Assembly (NCBI RefSeq): GCF_009755725.1 | Contig: NZ_CP046619.1 | Coordinates: 496,001 to 560,000, forward strand | Reading direction: 5' to 3' | Length of the DNA stretch: 64,000 nt | Source of the DNA: Diaminobutyricimonas sp. LJ205 | GTDB taxonomy: Bacteria > Actinomycetota > Actinomycetes > Actinomycetales > Microbacteriaceae | Part shown: in pieces, positions 55,222-62,528 of the stretch | Numbering within the stretch: the first letter of the stretch is position 1 | Layout: each line of letters begins with the position of its first letter | Notes under the pieces: generated by a model | Databases searched by the model: none | What the model saw: the letters and a program-made list of their open reading frames with translations, nothing else | Told to the model about the DNA's origin: nothing | Position numbers and translations under genes: made by a program

Positions 55222-55246
55222 GTGCCGAGGCCTGATATCTTCTCAG

Positions 55247-55690
55247 GTGTTGCTCACGCTTGAGCGCGCCGACGAAGGAGTGGCCATCAACACCGACTGG
55301 CATTTCCCAGTGATGATCGCGGCGTCGTTGGTGCTGTTCATCGGACTACTTCGCCTGGTGCTCGGTCGGGAGCACTTCAACCGCCGACGCGTCGCCGTGT
55401 TGGTCGTCTCAGGGATAGTCGTCGTGCTGGGGATGCTGTTCGGCAAATACGGAGCGACCGCACTTGGCCTTCCGTGGTGGATCTACTATCCGGTGCCGGC
55501 CCTCGTGACCGTGGTGCTTCCGCCGCTGGTCTTCCGGCTGGGTTGGAAGCGCACGCTCCTATACCTGCTGCTCAGCGCGCTGTCGGCGCCGCTGATCCAC
55601 GCGCTGTTCTCGTTCTTCCTCGGCTGGGACGAGTACATGCCATTTATCCCGATCCCGAGCCTGGCGTCGCTGCTCTCAGGCTTGGCCTGA
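55247..55690 (+). CDS. Unknown four-helix membrane protein
   Basis: 147 residues from GTG 55247; the extended -10 TGATATCTT (TATCTT at 55236-55241) ends 5 nt before it, suggesting a leaderless mRNA. GTG 55280 is an alternative start. Helices: FPVMIAASLVLFIGLLRLVL, VAVLVVSGIVVVLGMLF, WIYYPVPALVTVVLPPLVFRL, and LLYLLLSALSAPLIHALFSFFLG. The loops are short and basic inside. No family recognised. Its upstream region carries the DnaA-box pair. Confidence 0.65.
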   Translation: MLLTLERADEGVAINTDWHFPVMIAASLVLFIGLLRLVLGREHFNRRRVAVLVVSGIVVVLGMLFGKYGATALGLPWWIYYPVPALVTVVLPPLVFRLGWKRTLLYLLLSALSAPLIHALFSFFLGWDEYMPFIPIPSLASLLSGLA

Positions 55691-55722
55691 TCAACCCAAG
55701 TGGGTGGTGCGGCGACGCTGCC

Positions 55723-56667
55723 TTATGTCGTCCGATTCGGAAATACCGACGCGGCGGCTTCGGACAGGATGCCCCGCAGCCAGTCGGTGAACTCGTCGTC
55801 ACCCAACCATGGGTTCCAGATCATGTCGATGCCCAGCGTGGGCAGCTCGAACGGGAACTCCTCGATGTGTACGTCGATGGCGTTTCCAAACGCCACGGCG
55901 ACGCCCCAGCCCACGATTGCCACGCCGCCGGACCGGGCAACCAGATGCGGGATGAGCAGGTTGTCCGAAACCCGGGATCGCACCGTATATGGCAGCCCCT
56001 GTTCGTCGAGCACGTCATAGGGGCGGGTGAGGCGGGAGGCAGCCTCGTAGACGACGTGCGGGAGGTCGGTCAGCATCTCGGTCGCGGTCGCGCCCTGGGC
56101 GGCATCCCTCGAAGCGATCATCACCCAGCGGTCATCGAACAGGCGCTCCCGTGGATGCGGGGAGGCGAAGGCCTCGGCGAGCAGGACGACGTCGACGCCT
56201 TCCTCGGTGAACAACGCGTTCGACGCCAAGGTCGTCGTGATCAGCCGCAACTGTGTGTTCGGCGCGCGCTCGGCGAGCACCCGCGCCAGGTGACTGCCGA
56301 TCACGAAGGCCGTGCTGGTGGTCATCGCCACGCTGATGGTGCGGCGGTCGACCGCCGGGTCGAATGAAAATGGGCTGACGATGCGGGCCGTGTCGCGCAG
56401 GGTTCGGCGCAGCGGTGCGAGAAGTTCGATGGCGTGCGGGGTGAGCGTCATCTTGCTTCCCTGTCGCACGATGAGCTCGTCACCGAGCAGCTGCCGCATC
56501 CGGCGGAGGGCATGACTCATTGCCGGCTGCGAAAGGCCGACTTTGCTGGCTGCCCTGGTCACCGAGCGCTCTTCGAGTAGTGCCAACAATGGCACGAGCA
56601 AATTCAGGTTGACCGAAGCCAGGCGGGCGAGCTCCGCGTCGCTCTCCGACGACAACCGGTTATGCAT
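55723..56667 (-). CDS. LysR family transcriptional regulator
   Basis: 314 residues. The winged HTH (about 15-75) is NLNLLVPLLALLEERSVTRAASKVGLSQPAMSHALRRMRQLLGDELIVRQG (in pieces), and the effector domain follows (TISVAMTTSTAFVIGSHLARVLAERAPNTQLRLI). It most resembles NodD/NahR-like LysR regulators of aromatic catabolism by the HTH and SFDPAVDRRTISVA segments. The ATG lies 8 bp inside the upstream HtaA gene, so the two are coupled. It probably controls the adjacent P450 genes. Confidence 0.85.
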   Translation of the reverse strand: MHNRLSSESDAELARLASVNLNLLVPLLALLEERSVTRAASKVGLSQPAMSHALRRMRQLLGDELIVRQGSKMTLTPHAIELLAPLRRTLRDTARIVSPFSFDPAVDRRTISVAMTTSTAFVIGSHLARVLAERAPNTQLRLITTTLASNALFTEEGVDVVLLAEAFASPHPRERLFDDRWVMIASRDAAQGATATEMLTDLPHVVYEAASRLTRPYDVLDEQGLPYTVRSRVSDNLLIPHLVARSGGVAIVGWGVAVAFGNAIDVHIEEFPFELPTLGIDMIWNPWLGDDEFTDWLRGILSEAAASVFPNRTT

Positions 56668-57145
56668 CGCGGGGAGGAAGTGTGATCCGAACGTCGCTGA
56701 GCGGTTCGCCGGCGTTGTACTGGGCACCGAGGATGAGTCGTCCGTGGCCGGTGAGCAGAGCCGCGGCCTCGACGACCGTTGAGCCGTCGGCATCGATCTG
56801 GCGCTGCCGCACAGTCAGGTCGGCGAATGGCAGCCGTTTCGCGGGGTCGCTGCTGCCGTGCTCGCGGACCCAGAGCGTGCCGGTCTCGCCGGAGAGCTCG
56901 ATGGCGGGTTCGCGCAGTTGTACCTGCAGCGCGCCCCAGTGCCCGCTGAACAGGATGCCGCCGAGAAATTGCAACGAACCGTGGTTGGTGTCGTCGGCTG
57001 GCTTTGCCTGATCCAACGGGAACTCGAAACCGGCGTCACCGCGCGATGCCGGGTCGACTGTCTCGATGGCGCCGTCATCGAGACGCTCGATGTAGGAAAC
57101 AAAGCTGTCTTTCACGGCCCATGTCAGCCCTGGCGTCGTCGCCAT
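56660..57145 (-). CDS. HtaA-domain protein without signal peptide
   Basis: 161 residues forming a single HtaA domain: LTWAVKDSFVSYIERLDDG at the start, FEFPLD, LQFLGGILFSGHWGALQVQLREPAIEL, and GTLWVRE ... RLILGAQYNAGEPLSDVRITLPP. HtaA domains bind haem in secreted or wall-anchored corynebacterial uptake proteins. Here there is no leader, anchor or second domain, so it is cytosolic. GAGGAG lies 6-11 nt before the ATG. It sits between a LysR gene and a divergent ferredoxin/P450 electron chain, so a role in haem delivery or substrate binding for the P450 is possible, as inference. Confidence 0.8.
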   Translation of the reverse strand: MATTPGLTWAVKDSFVSYIERLDDGAIETVDPASRGDAGFEFPLDQAKPADDTNHGSLQFLGGILFSGHWGALQVQLREPAIELSGETGTLWVREHGSSDPAKRLPFADLTVRQRQIDADGSTVVEAAALLTGHGRLILGAQYNAGEPLSDVRITLPPRDA

Positions 57146-57384
57146 CTCGCACTCCTCATCCCGGTTATTACGCGCGGAAGGCCAACATTGGCATGTCGCC
57201 TCGATGTGCGTCAAGTGAATCCACGGGCGGGCTCGACATTCGGTGAGTGCATGAGTGGACAGCCGGAGAACATGCATCCGATGAATCTGAACGATGCACG
57301 ATATCCATTTGATGCGTACTGAGTCTGCCGCAAGACTTGGCATGGGCCTGGCAATGCCGCCGTGGCCGGAATCCCGGAGACACC
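57146..57384. promoter_or_regulatory. Divergent control region of the P450 cluster
   Basis: 239 bp between the HtaA-LysR pair and the ferredoxin-reductase pair. It is relatively AT-rich at 57230-57330 and has several GATGCA/ATGCATC half-sites (57282, 57292, 57311), which could be LysR binding sites. No gene is seen. Confidence 0.45.
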
Positions 57385-57573
57385 ATGAAGATCATCCTTG
57401 ACCGTCCCCGCTGTGAGGCCCACGGCCTCTGCGAAGAGGTCGCGCCGCAGCTCATGCACCTGGACGATGACGCCGAACTCGTCATCGACATCGAGGACGT
57501 CGACGGCGAGCAGCTGGAGGCGGCCAGAGCCGCCGTGCGCGTCTGCCCTGTCGCCGCCCTCCGGCTCGGCTGA
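57385..57573 (+). CDS. Small 3-cysteine ferredoxin (P450 redox partner)
   Basis: 62 residues: KIILDRPRCEAHGLCEEVAPQLMHLDDDAELVID ... AARAAVRVCPVAALRLG. Three Cys (RCEAHGLC and VCP) match [3Fe-4S] ferredoxins that serve bacterial P450s, where the fourth Cys is replaced (His/Ala-type residue in CxxHxxC). The ATG with GGAG upstream gives the family length. It ends 2 nt before the reductase gene. Confidence 0.9.
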   Translation: MKIILDRPRCEAHGLCEEVAPQLMHLDDDAELVIDIEDVDGEQLEAARAAVRVCPVAALRLG

Positions 57574-57575
57574 AC

Positions 57576-58724
57576 ATGTCGCGTTTCGCCCGCATCGTCG
57601 TGGTCGGGAACGGAATTGCTGGGCTCACCGCCGGCGACTCGCTGCGCGCCGCCGGGTTCGACGGCGAACTGACCATCATCGGCGACGAGCGTCACATGCC
57701 GTACAGTCGTCCCGCGCTGTCGAAAGCGGCGTTGCTGGACAGCGACGAGATGACGTCGCACCAGCTGCCCGCGCCGAGCAATGAGGCCAGCGAGCTGCTC
57801 GGAGTCAGCGCGGCGAGCCTTGACGTGGACCGCAAGCGGGTCATCCTCGATGACGGAGCGGATGTCCCCTACGACGCTGTGATCATCGCGACCGGCTCGC
57901 GAGCCCGCCGACTCGGCGGCGACGACAGCCGGGAGCTCACGCTGCGCGGACTCGACGATGCGCTGACGTTGCGTAGCCGGCTCGCGGACAAGCCATCGGT
58001 CGTCGTGATCGGCGGCGGCCCGCTTGGCATGGAGATCGCATCCGGATGCCTCGCCGTTGGATGCGAGGTCACCCTCGTCGCCAACGGCCGGCCGTTGGTC
58101 AATCAATTGGGCGAGTACCTCTCTGACTTCTTCGTGAAGACGGCCTTGGATCACGGGCTGAGGTTGGCCTCATCGCACGCCGTCGGAGTCGACAGCAGCG
58201 TTGAGCAGCCCCGCGTGGTGCTCGCCGACGGCTCTGTGCTGGAAGCCGGCCTGGTGATCAGCGCTGTCGGCGACCTGCCGAACACCGAATGGCTGACGTC
58301 GAGCGGGCTGCTGGTGAACGGCAGGCTCGAGGTCGACGGTCGCGGACGGTTGCACCCGGACATCGTGGCCGTGGGTGATGTTGCGGTGTTCCCCACCCGG
58401 CGCGGGCTTCGACGCATCCCGCTCTGGACCAGCGCGATCGAGCAGAGCAAGGCTGCCGCGCGGGCCCTGATTGACCCGGATGCCCCGGACCTGCAGTTCG
58501 AGCCGTATTTCTGGACCGAGCAGTTCGGCCTCAACCTCAAGGCGAGCGGGTTCCTGCCGCTGGTCGGGGAACCTGAGGTGATCGAGGGCGACTTGGATGC
58601 CGCATCCGCCCTGATGCGCTGGACCCATGAGGACGGCACCGGCACCGGCACCGGTGTGGCGCTGAACTACCGCATCCCGATCCCCAAGTTGCGGCGCCTG
58701 AGCGCGGCCCCCGCGGTCGCCTGA
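57576..58724 (+). CDS. FAD-dependent ferredoxin reductase
   Basis: 382 residues. FAD site IVVVGNGIAGLTAGDSLRAAG (VxGxGxAG), YSRPALSK, the ATG motif AVIIATGSRARRL, the NAD(P) site VVVIGGGPLGMEIASGCLAVG, and the second FAD contact DIVAVGDVAVF. It belongs to the rubredoxin/ferredoxin reductase family that passes NADH electrons to P450 ferredoxins. Cotranscribed with the ferredoxin gene. A perfect 17-bp terminator follows. Confidence 0.9.
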   Translation: MSRFARIVVVGNGIAGLTAGDSLRAAGFDGELTIIGDERHMPYSRPALSKAALLDSDEMTSHQLPAPSNEASELLGVSAASLDVDRKRVILDDGADVPYDAVIIATGSRARRLGGDDSRELTLRGLDDALTLRSRLADKPSVVVIGGGPLGMEIASGCLAVGCEVTLVANGRPLVNQLGEYLSDFFVKTALDHGLRLASSHAVGVDSSVEQPRVVLADGSVLEAGLVISAVGDLPNTEWLTSSGLLVNGRLEVDGRGRLHPDIVAVGDVAVFPTRRGLRRIPLWTSAIEQSKAAARALIDPDAPDLQFEPYFWTEQFGLNLKASGFLPLVGEPEVIEGDLDAASALMRWTHEDGTGTGTGVALNYRIPIPKLRRLSAAPAVA

Positions 58725-58743
58725 AGCGAGCTCCTTCAATCAC

Positions 58744-58791
58744 CAAGAAACGGCCCGGGACCGCTCACGCGATCCCGGGCCGTTTCTTGCT
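58744..58791. terminator. Perfect bidirectional terminator
   Basis: CAAGAAACGGCCCGGGA (58744-58760) and TCCCGGGCCGTTTCTTG (58773-58789), 12-nt loop. TTTCTT and AAGAAA provide U tracts in both directions for the convergent reductase and P450 genes. Confidence 0.92.
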
Positions 58792-58806
58792 GGTGAACTC
58801 GCGGCC

Positions 58807-59985
58807 CTAGGCGGCCACGAACTCGAGCACAGGCAGCTTGTCGAGGCCGAGGCTGGAGTTGTTGATCTTGCGCACCGGCTCGCCGACGCTGATCCGCCGC
58901 ACGCGCTTGACCAGCGAGCTGAGCACCGCGAACGCCTCGAGCCGGGCCAGACCCTGCCCGGCGCAGGCGTGCACGCCGTAGCCGAAGGAGAGGTGGTCAA
59001 CGGGGTTCCGCTTGATCAGGAACGCATCCGGGTCCTCGTAGTGGCGCGGGTCGTGGTTCCCGGAGCCGAACAGAACCGCAACGTGCGAGCCGGCAGGAAT
59101 CGTCGTACCGTCGACCTCGGTCTCCTCCTTGACGAGTCGACCCTGCGCGATCATGAGTGCTTCGTAGCGAAGCACCTCGTTGAATGCAGACGGGATCAGC
59201 GACGGGGCCTCGCGGAGGAGCTCCCACTGGTCAGGGTGGGTGGCGAGCTGGTGGATGGCGTTGCCGATCGCGGCGATCGTGGTGTCCATGCCTGCGGCGA
59301 CGTACTGGTGCACGATGTGGCCGGGGCTGTCGGTCGGGATATCTCCACGTTCCGCGGCGTCGAAGATGGCGCGGCCCATGCTGCCGGCAGCAAGGTCCTC
59401 GGCCTTCAGCACGGTCGCCCACTCGAATAGCTCTCCGGCGATCGGGAAGTTCTGTCCGGTCCGCTCGTTCATGGGGCCGAGCACGTTGAACGCCGCTTCA
59501 CCCCACGCGAGCGTCTTGTCGCGCACCTCGCCCTGGACACCGATGAGGTCGGCGACTACCTGGAGCGGGAGCGCCCGCGCGATGTCGTCGACAGCGTCGA
59601 AACCGTCGCGCTCGAGGAGGTCCGTGACGATCCGGTCGGCCTTCTCGTCGATGCTGTCCTTTAGGCCACGGAGGGCGCGTGGCGAGAGGTTCTCGGTGAG
59701 GGCAGCTCGCAGGGCCGGGTGGGCAGGTGGATCGGTGGCCAGGGTGGTTCCCTGGAGTGCGCCGTTCATCGCGTCATTGAACGCGACGGCGTTCGATGAG
59801 AACGCCTCCCAGTTCGCCAGCGCGTCGCGGATGGCGTCGTAGCGCGTGAGCGCCCAGACGCCGCTGTTCTCGAGGTGGACGACGGCGGCCTGTTCTCGCA
59901 GTTCAGCGAAGGTCGGGTACGGGTTCGCCAGATTCTCATCCGACCAGAGATCAATGTCGGATGTTACGGGGGCTTCTACGGTCAA
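58807..59985 (-). CDS. Cytochrome P450, CYP199-like
   Basis: 392 residues from a TTG with GAGGTG 4-9 nt upstream; an ATG at 60042 would add 19 residues. I helix AGMDTTIAAIGNAI (Gly/Asp-Thr-Thr), ExxR in NEVLRYEAL, and haem loop FGYGVHACAGQGLARLEA with the axial Cys. Segments GSGNHDPRHYEDPD and NNSSLGLDKLPVLEF are similar to CYP199A enzymes, which O-demethylate para-substituted benzoates with a ferredoxin and reductase like those next door. Substrate inference is therefore a small aromatic acid, moderately sure. Convergent with the reductase gene. Confidence 0.87.
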   Translation of the reverse strand: MTVEAPVTSDIDLWSDENLANPYPTFAELREQAAVVHLENSGVWALTRYDAIRDALANWEAFSSNAVAFNDAMNGALQGTTLATDPPAHPALRAALTENLSPRALRGLKDSIDEKADRIVTDLLERDGFDAVDDIARALPLQVVADLIGVQGEVRDKTLAWGEAAFNVLGPMNERTGQNFPIAGELFEWATVLKAEDLAAGSMGRAIFDAAERGDIPTDSPGHIVHQYVAAGMDTTIAAIGNAIHQLATHPDQWELLREAPSLIPSAFNEVLRYEALMIAQGRLVKEETEVDGTTIPAGSHVAVLFGSGNHDPRHYEDPDAFLIKRNPVDHLSFGYGVHACAGQGLARLEAFAVLSSLVKRVRRISVGEPVRKINNSSLGLDKLPVLEFVAA

Positions 59986-60159
59986 CGGGCACCTCACTGG
60001 GTTCGTGCGCAGGTGCTTGGGCTCGCACCTTTGCGAGTTCATCGGTGTCCACATTCAAGGGCCTCAAGCGCTCATCCCACAAGTGAATAGTCGGCATGTA
60101 GATCATGCGCGTAGCGAATGTTGCGACATCCGAATGATTCCCCTGCGCCACTCTTCGTC

Positions 60160-60173
60160 TAGGTTGTTGATCA
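60160..60173 (+). promoter_or_regulatory. Probable leaderless promoter of the lipoprotein gene
   Basis: TAGGTT (60160-60165) lies 7 nt before the ATG; no ribosome site. Confidence 0.45.
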
Positions 60174-60688
60174 TGTTTCGGAATCTCGGTGTTGTCGGCG
60201 TGATTGCGGGGGCGCTCGTCTTAGCAGGGTGCGCGGGGACTCCGAGTAGTGAAGCCCCGAGCCCGGGTGCAACTGTTCCGACCCCGCAGCACTCGTACGA
60301 GGTACGTCCGATCGCCACACCGGAGGCCGACCTCCAGGTCGGGGACTGTCTGGATGCCGACCGCGTAGTCGTTTCGTGTGATGAGGAGCATATATCCGAG
60401 GTGCACCTGGTGCTCACCTTGCCGGACCCTATCGGAACTCCGTATCCCGAGCTAACCGATCTTCACACCAGGGTGAATGCGGCGGACGAGGCAGCCATGA
60501 TTGCCTACTTCGGAGGCATGCCAACAGCGTCCTACAGTTCGGAAGGTCCGGGGCTCTCCGAGGATGAATGGAACGAGGGCGACCGTCTGGTGATCAGGTC
60601 GTTCGCATTCATCAAGGACACAAACGGGGAGCGGATCCCCGTGACGGGGTCGCTGCGCGGGACGTTTGGGGAGCAGTCAAGCCAGTAA
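60173..60688 (+). CDS. Lipoprotein with septum-formation-type domain
   Basis: 171 residues. Leader FRNLGVVGVIAGALVLAGC with lipobox LAGC, then a Ser/Pro linker. The domain VGDCLDADRVVVSCDEEHISEVHLVLTLPDP matches the septum-formation family pattern (VGDC ... V.C...H..EV), in which the two Cys probably form a disulfide. The rest (ADEAAMIAYFGGMP; DEWNEGDRLVIRSFAFI) fits the same fold. It is anchored outside the membrane; biochemical role unknown. Confidence 0.8.
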   Translation: MFRNLGVVGVIAGALVLAGCAGTPSSEAPSPGATVPTPQHSYEVRPIATPEADLQVGDCLDADRVVVSCDEEHISEVHLVLTLPDPIGTPYPELTDLHTRVNAADEAAMIAYFGGMPTASYSSEGPGLSEDEWNEGDRLVIRSFAFIKDTNGERIPVTGSLRGTFGEQSSQ

Positions 60689-60703
60689 CTGTCAGTTACT
60701 GGC
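60681..60703 (+). terminator. Hairpin over the lipoprotein stop codon
   Basis: GCCAGTAAC, loop TGTCA, GTTACTGGC. The stop TAA is inside the first arm. No T tract, so it may be a 3' end processing structure. Confidence 0.55.
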
Positions 60704-60740
60704 CATCGCCCAAGTGACGCGGATGCCCCCTGAGGGAGGC

Positions 60741-60858
60741 CTATTCCAGTTTGCGCAACGAACTCCGGCGCAGAATCACGAGAATCAGCAGCGCGATGAT
60801 GGTGGGCAGGGCGGAGACCAGCCACAGATTCGGATGCAGGATGGTGAGAACGGCATCC
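60741..60858 (-). pseudogene. Tail of a membrane protein with no start
   Basis: Ending at TAG 60743-60741, the frame reads AVLTILHPNLWLVSALPTIIALLILVILRRSSLRKLE, a clear helix with a basic end, but upstream it runs into the stop of the DUF1905 gene without ATG, GTG or TTG. Probably a remnant or a coupled reinitiation product. Confidence 0.3.
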
Positions 60859-60872
60859 TTGGAACAGCGGTG

Positions 60873-61166
60873 TCAGCTCAGGCGCTCCATCAGGTGGACA
60901 GTGACTTCGTCACCGACATCCTTCTTAAGGAGCTTTCGAAGCTTGGCGCTGATCGAGAGCATATGACCACCACGGCCAGTAGGCATGAACGACGTGGTCA
61001 CGGGTTGGTTATCGACCGTCGCCGTGACCTTGACGGCTTTGCCTGTTCCGAAGAAGGCGGCGGAGTCAGGCATTTCGACGCACGACCATACTTCGCCCTT
61101 GACATCGACGCCGATGGGGGCGGTGAATGTGTGATCGAGGGGCGCCGGCGCCGTTCCGGCATTCAT
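60873..61166 (-). CDS. DUF1905 protein, second of a tandem pair
   Basis: 97 residues of one DUF1905 beta-barrel: DHTFTAPIGVDVKGEVWSCVEMPDSAAFFGTGKAVKVTATVDNQPVTTSFMPTGRGGHMLSISAKLRKLLKKDVGDEVTVHL (in pieces). The FGTG.xVKV, SFMPTG.GxHML and GDEVTV steps are the family signature. Usually fused to a YdeI/OmpD-associated domain; here it stands alone. It overlaps the upstream paralogue by 4 nt. Function unknown. Confidence 0.85.
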   Translation of the reverse strand: MNAGTAPAPLDHTFTAPIGVDVKGEVWSCVEMPDSAAFFGTGKAVKVTATVDNQPVTTSFMPTGRGGHMLSISAKLRKLLKKDVGDEVTVHLMERLS

Positions 61167-61462
61167 GCCGACCTGCTCATTAGACGCACAGTTACCTCGT
61201 CGCCGAGCCCCTTGCCAAGGACATTCCGGAATGCCGCACGGAGCGCGAGCATGTGCGTGCCTCCTCCGACGGGCAGCATGGTCGTTGCGTAATCGTGGCC
61301 GTCGACCGTGCCGGAGACTTTCACGGACCTACCCGTGCCGAAGAACTCGGCGGAGTCCGGCATCTGCACGCAGAGCCAGCCGCTGTTCGAATCGGCGATG
61401 ATCTGCGCGGTGAAGGTGACGTCAATCGGTTGGACGGTGATGGAACCGAATTGTGATGCCAT
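61163..61462 (-). CDS. DUF1905 protein, first of a tandem pair
   Basis: 99 residues, about half identical to its downstream neighbour: DVTFTAQIIADSNSGWLCVQMPDSAEFFGTGRSVKVSGTVDGHDYATTMLPVGGGTHMLALRAAFRNVLGKGLGDEVTVRL (in pieces). A tandem duplication joined by an ATGA overlap, so the two are made together and may form a heterodimer. No catalytic residues can be named. Confidence 0.85.
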   Translation of the reverse strand: MASQFGSITVQPIDVTFTAQIIADSNSGWLCVQMPDSAEFFGTGRSVKVSGTVDGHDYATTMLPVGGGTHMLALRAAFRNVLGKGLGDEVTVRLMSRSA

Positions 61463-61519
61463 GTCACTACTAAACAGGACTCCGGGAAGAGGCGCGAGCG
61501 GGGTCGGGTTGGACAGTCA

Positions 61520-61558
61520 TGTGGATAACCCACACGCCCGCGGTCCGGGTGTGGATAA
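61520..61558 (+). promoter_or_regulatory. Second pair of consensus DnaA boxes
   Basis: TGTGGATAA at 61520-61528 and 61550-61558, same orientation, 30 bp apart. The second ends 9 bp before the ATG of the next gene. The spacer holds CACACGCCCGCGG. Confidence 0.65.
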
Positions 61559-61567
61559 CGTGCACGC

Positions 61568-62152
61568 ATGCGCTGGGACAACCTCTTCGATGACCTGGAG
61601 AGCCAGCTCGAACACGAACTGCGCGCAGACCGAGTCGATCAAAGCGCCGAGGAGGAGCGGCTCAGGCTCGGCCGGCTGACTATCCGCGACCGGATTGCGG
61701 CGCTGCGCGAAGCCGGCGCCGACGTCGCGCTGACCCTCGGCGACGGTGAGCAGATCGTGGTGCGCCCGGCCTCGTTCGGCCGGGACTGGCTCTCCGGCGC
61801 CATCGTCGGCACCGACCTGCGGACCGTGCAGTGCGTCGTGCCGATCGCCGCGATCGCCTCGATTATTCTCGCCGCCGACCGGGTGGAGGCCAGCACGGTG
61901 ACGCCCGCGGCCGAAACCGTGCCCGCGATCACCGAGCGGATCGGCCTGCAATTCGTGCTCCGTGACCTGTGCCGCCGACGCAGCGCAGTGCGGGTCGGCA
62001 CCCGGCACGGCAGTTTCACCGGAACCATCGACCGGGTCGGCCGCGATCACTTCGACCTCGCCGAACACGAGGCCGGCGACATCCGCCGTCAATCCGCTGT
62101 GCTGCGGTACCGGCTGATCCCGTTCGATCAGTTGCTGGTGGTGCGCGTCTGA
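61568..62152 (+). CDS. Conserved hypothetical protein near Tad-type genes
   Basis: 194 residues. Acidic coiled N terminus (DNLFDDLESQLEHELRADRVDQSAEEERLRLGRL, in pieces), then two small beta-rich halves with similar rhythm: VALTLGDGEQIVVRPASFGRDWLSGAI and SAVRVGTRHGSFTGTIDRVGRDHFDLAEHE, reminiscent of Sm/LSM-like barrels. No membrane segment. It overlaps the convergent HTH gene by 25 nt and lies just downstream of two DnaA boxes. Function unknown. Confidence 0.7.
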   Translation: MRWDNLFDDLESQLEHELRADRVDQSAEEERLRLGRLTIRDRIAALREAGADVALTLGDGEQIVVRPASFGRDWLSGAIVGTDLRTVQCVVPIAAIASIILAADRVEASTVTPAAETVPAITERIGLQFVLRDLCRRRSAVRVGTRHGSFTGTIDRVGRDHFDLAEHEAGDIRRQSAVLRYRLIPFDQLLVVRV

Positions 62153-62415
62153 CGTTCGAACAATTCGGGCAGGTCGGCGAACTCTGCCTGGTTGAACAGG
62201 CTCATCCGACGTGCCTCCTCGTACTGCGATTCGATGAACGCCTCGAGCACGCTGCGCTCGATCCGCCAGGGACCGTTCGAACCGACGCGGATCGCCGGCA
62301 GTTCGCCGGAGCGCACCAACGCGAACGCCTCCTCCACTGTGACGTTGAGCAATTCGGCAGTGTCGGCGACGCTCAGGAACCGGCCGAGCGGCGAAGCGCC
62401 CGCGATCTCATCCAT
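62128..62415 (-). CDS. Excisionase/MerR-type helix-turn-helix DNA-binding protein
   Basis: 95 residues. GRFLSVADTAELLNVTVEEAFALVRSGELPAIRVGSNGPWRIERSVLEAFIESQYEEAR (in pieces) is a helix-turn-helix 17 domain: two-helix reader, wing with G-PWRI. In actinobacteria, such proteins (BldC-like or excisionase-like) regulate developmental or secretion loci and often sit beside this SAF/ATPase cluster. Confidence 0.82.
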   Translation of the reverse strand: MDEIAGASPLGRFLSVADTAELLNVTVEEAFALVRSGELPAIRVGSNGPWRIERSVLEAFIESQYEEARRMSLFNQAEFADLPELFERQTRTTSN

Positions 62416-62455
62416 GGCTCGATTATCGGCCGGATGCGCCTGTCCTGACTCCGCC

Positions 62456-62464
62456 TGTGGATAA
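62456..62464 (+). promoter_or_regulatory. Single consensus DnaA box
   Basis: TGTGGATAA between the divergent HTH and SAF-domain genes, 73 bp before the latter start. Same orientation as the other four. Confidence 0.6.
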
Positions 62465-62528
62465 CTTCGACAGCCGATGCCGCCGACTAAGCATCATGGG
62501 GAACCTGCGCGTCAGAGGGGAGTGCCCG

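Noticed and set aside
55185-62464. Chromosomal origin of replication
   Set aside because: DnaA boxes are present, but no AT-rich unwinding region, dnaA or dnaN is nearby and the boxes are spread over 7 kb between ordinary genes.
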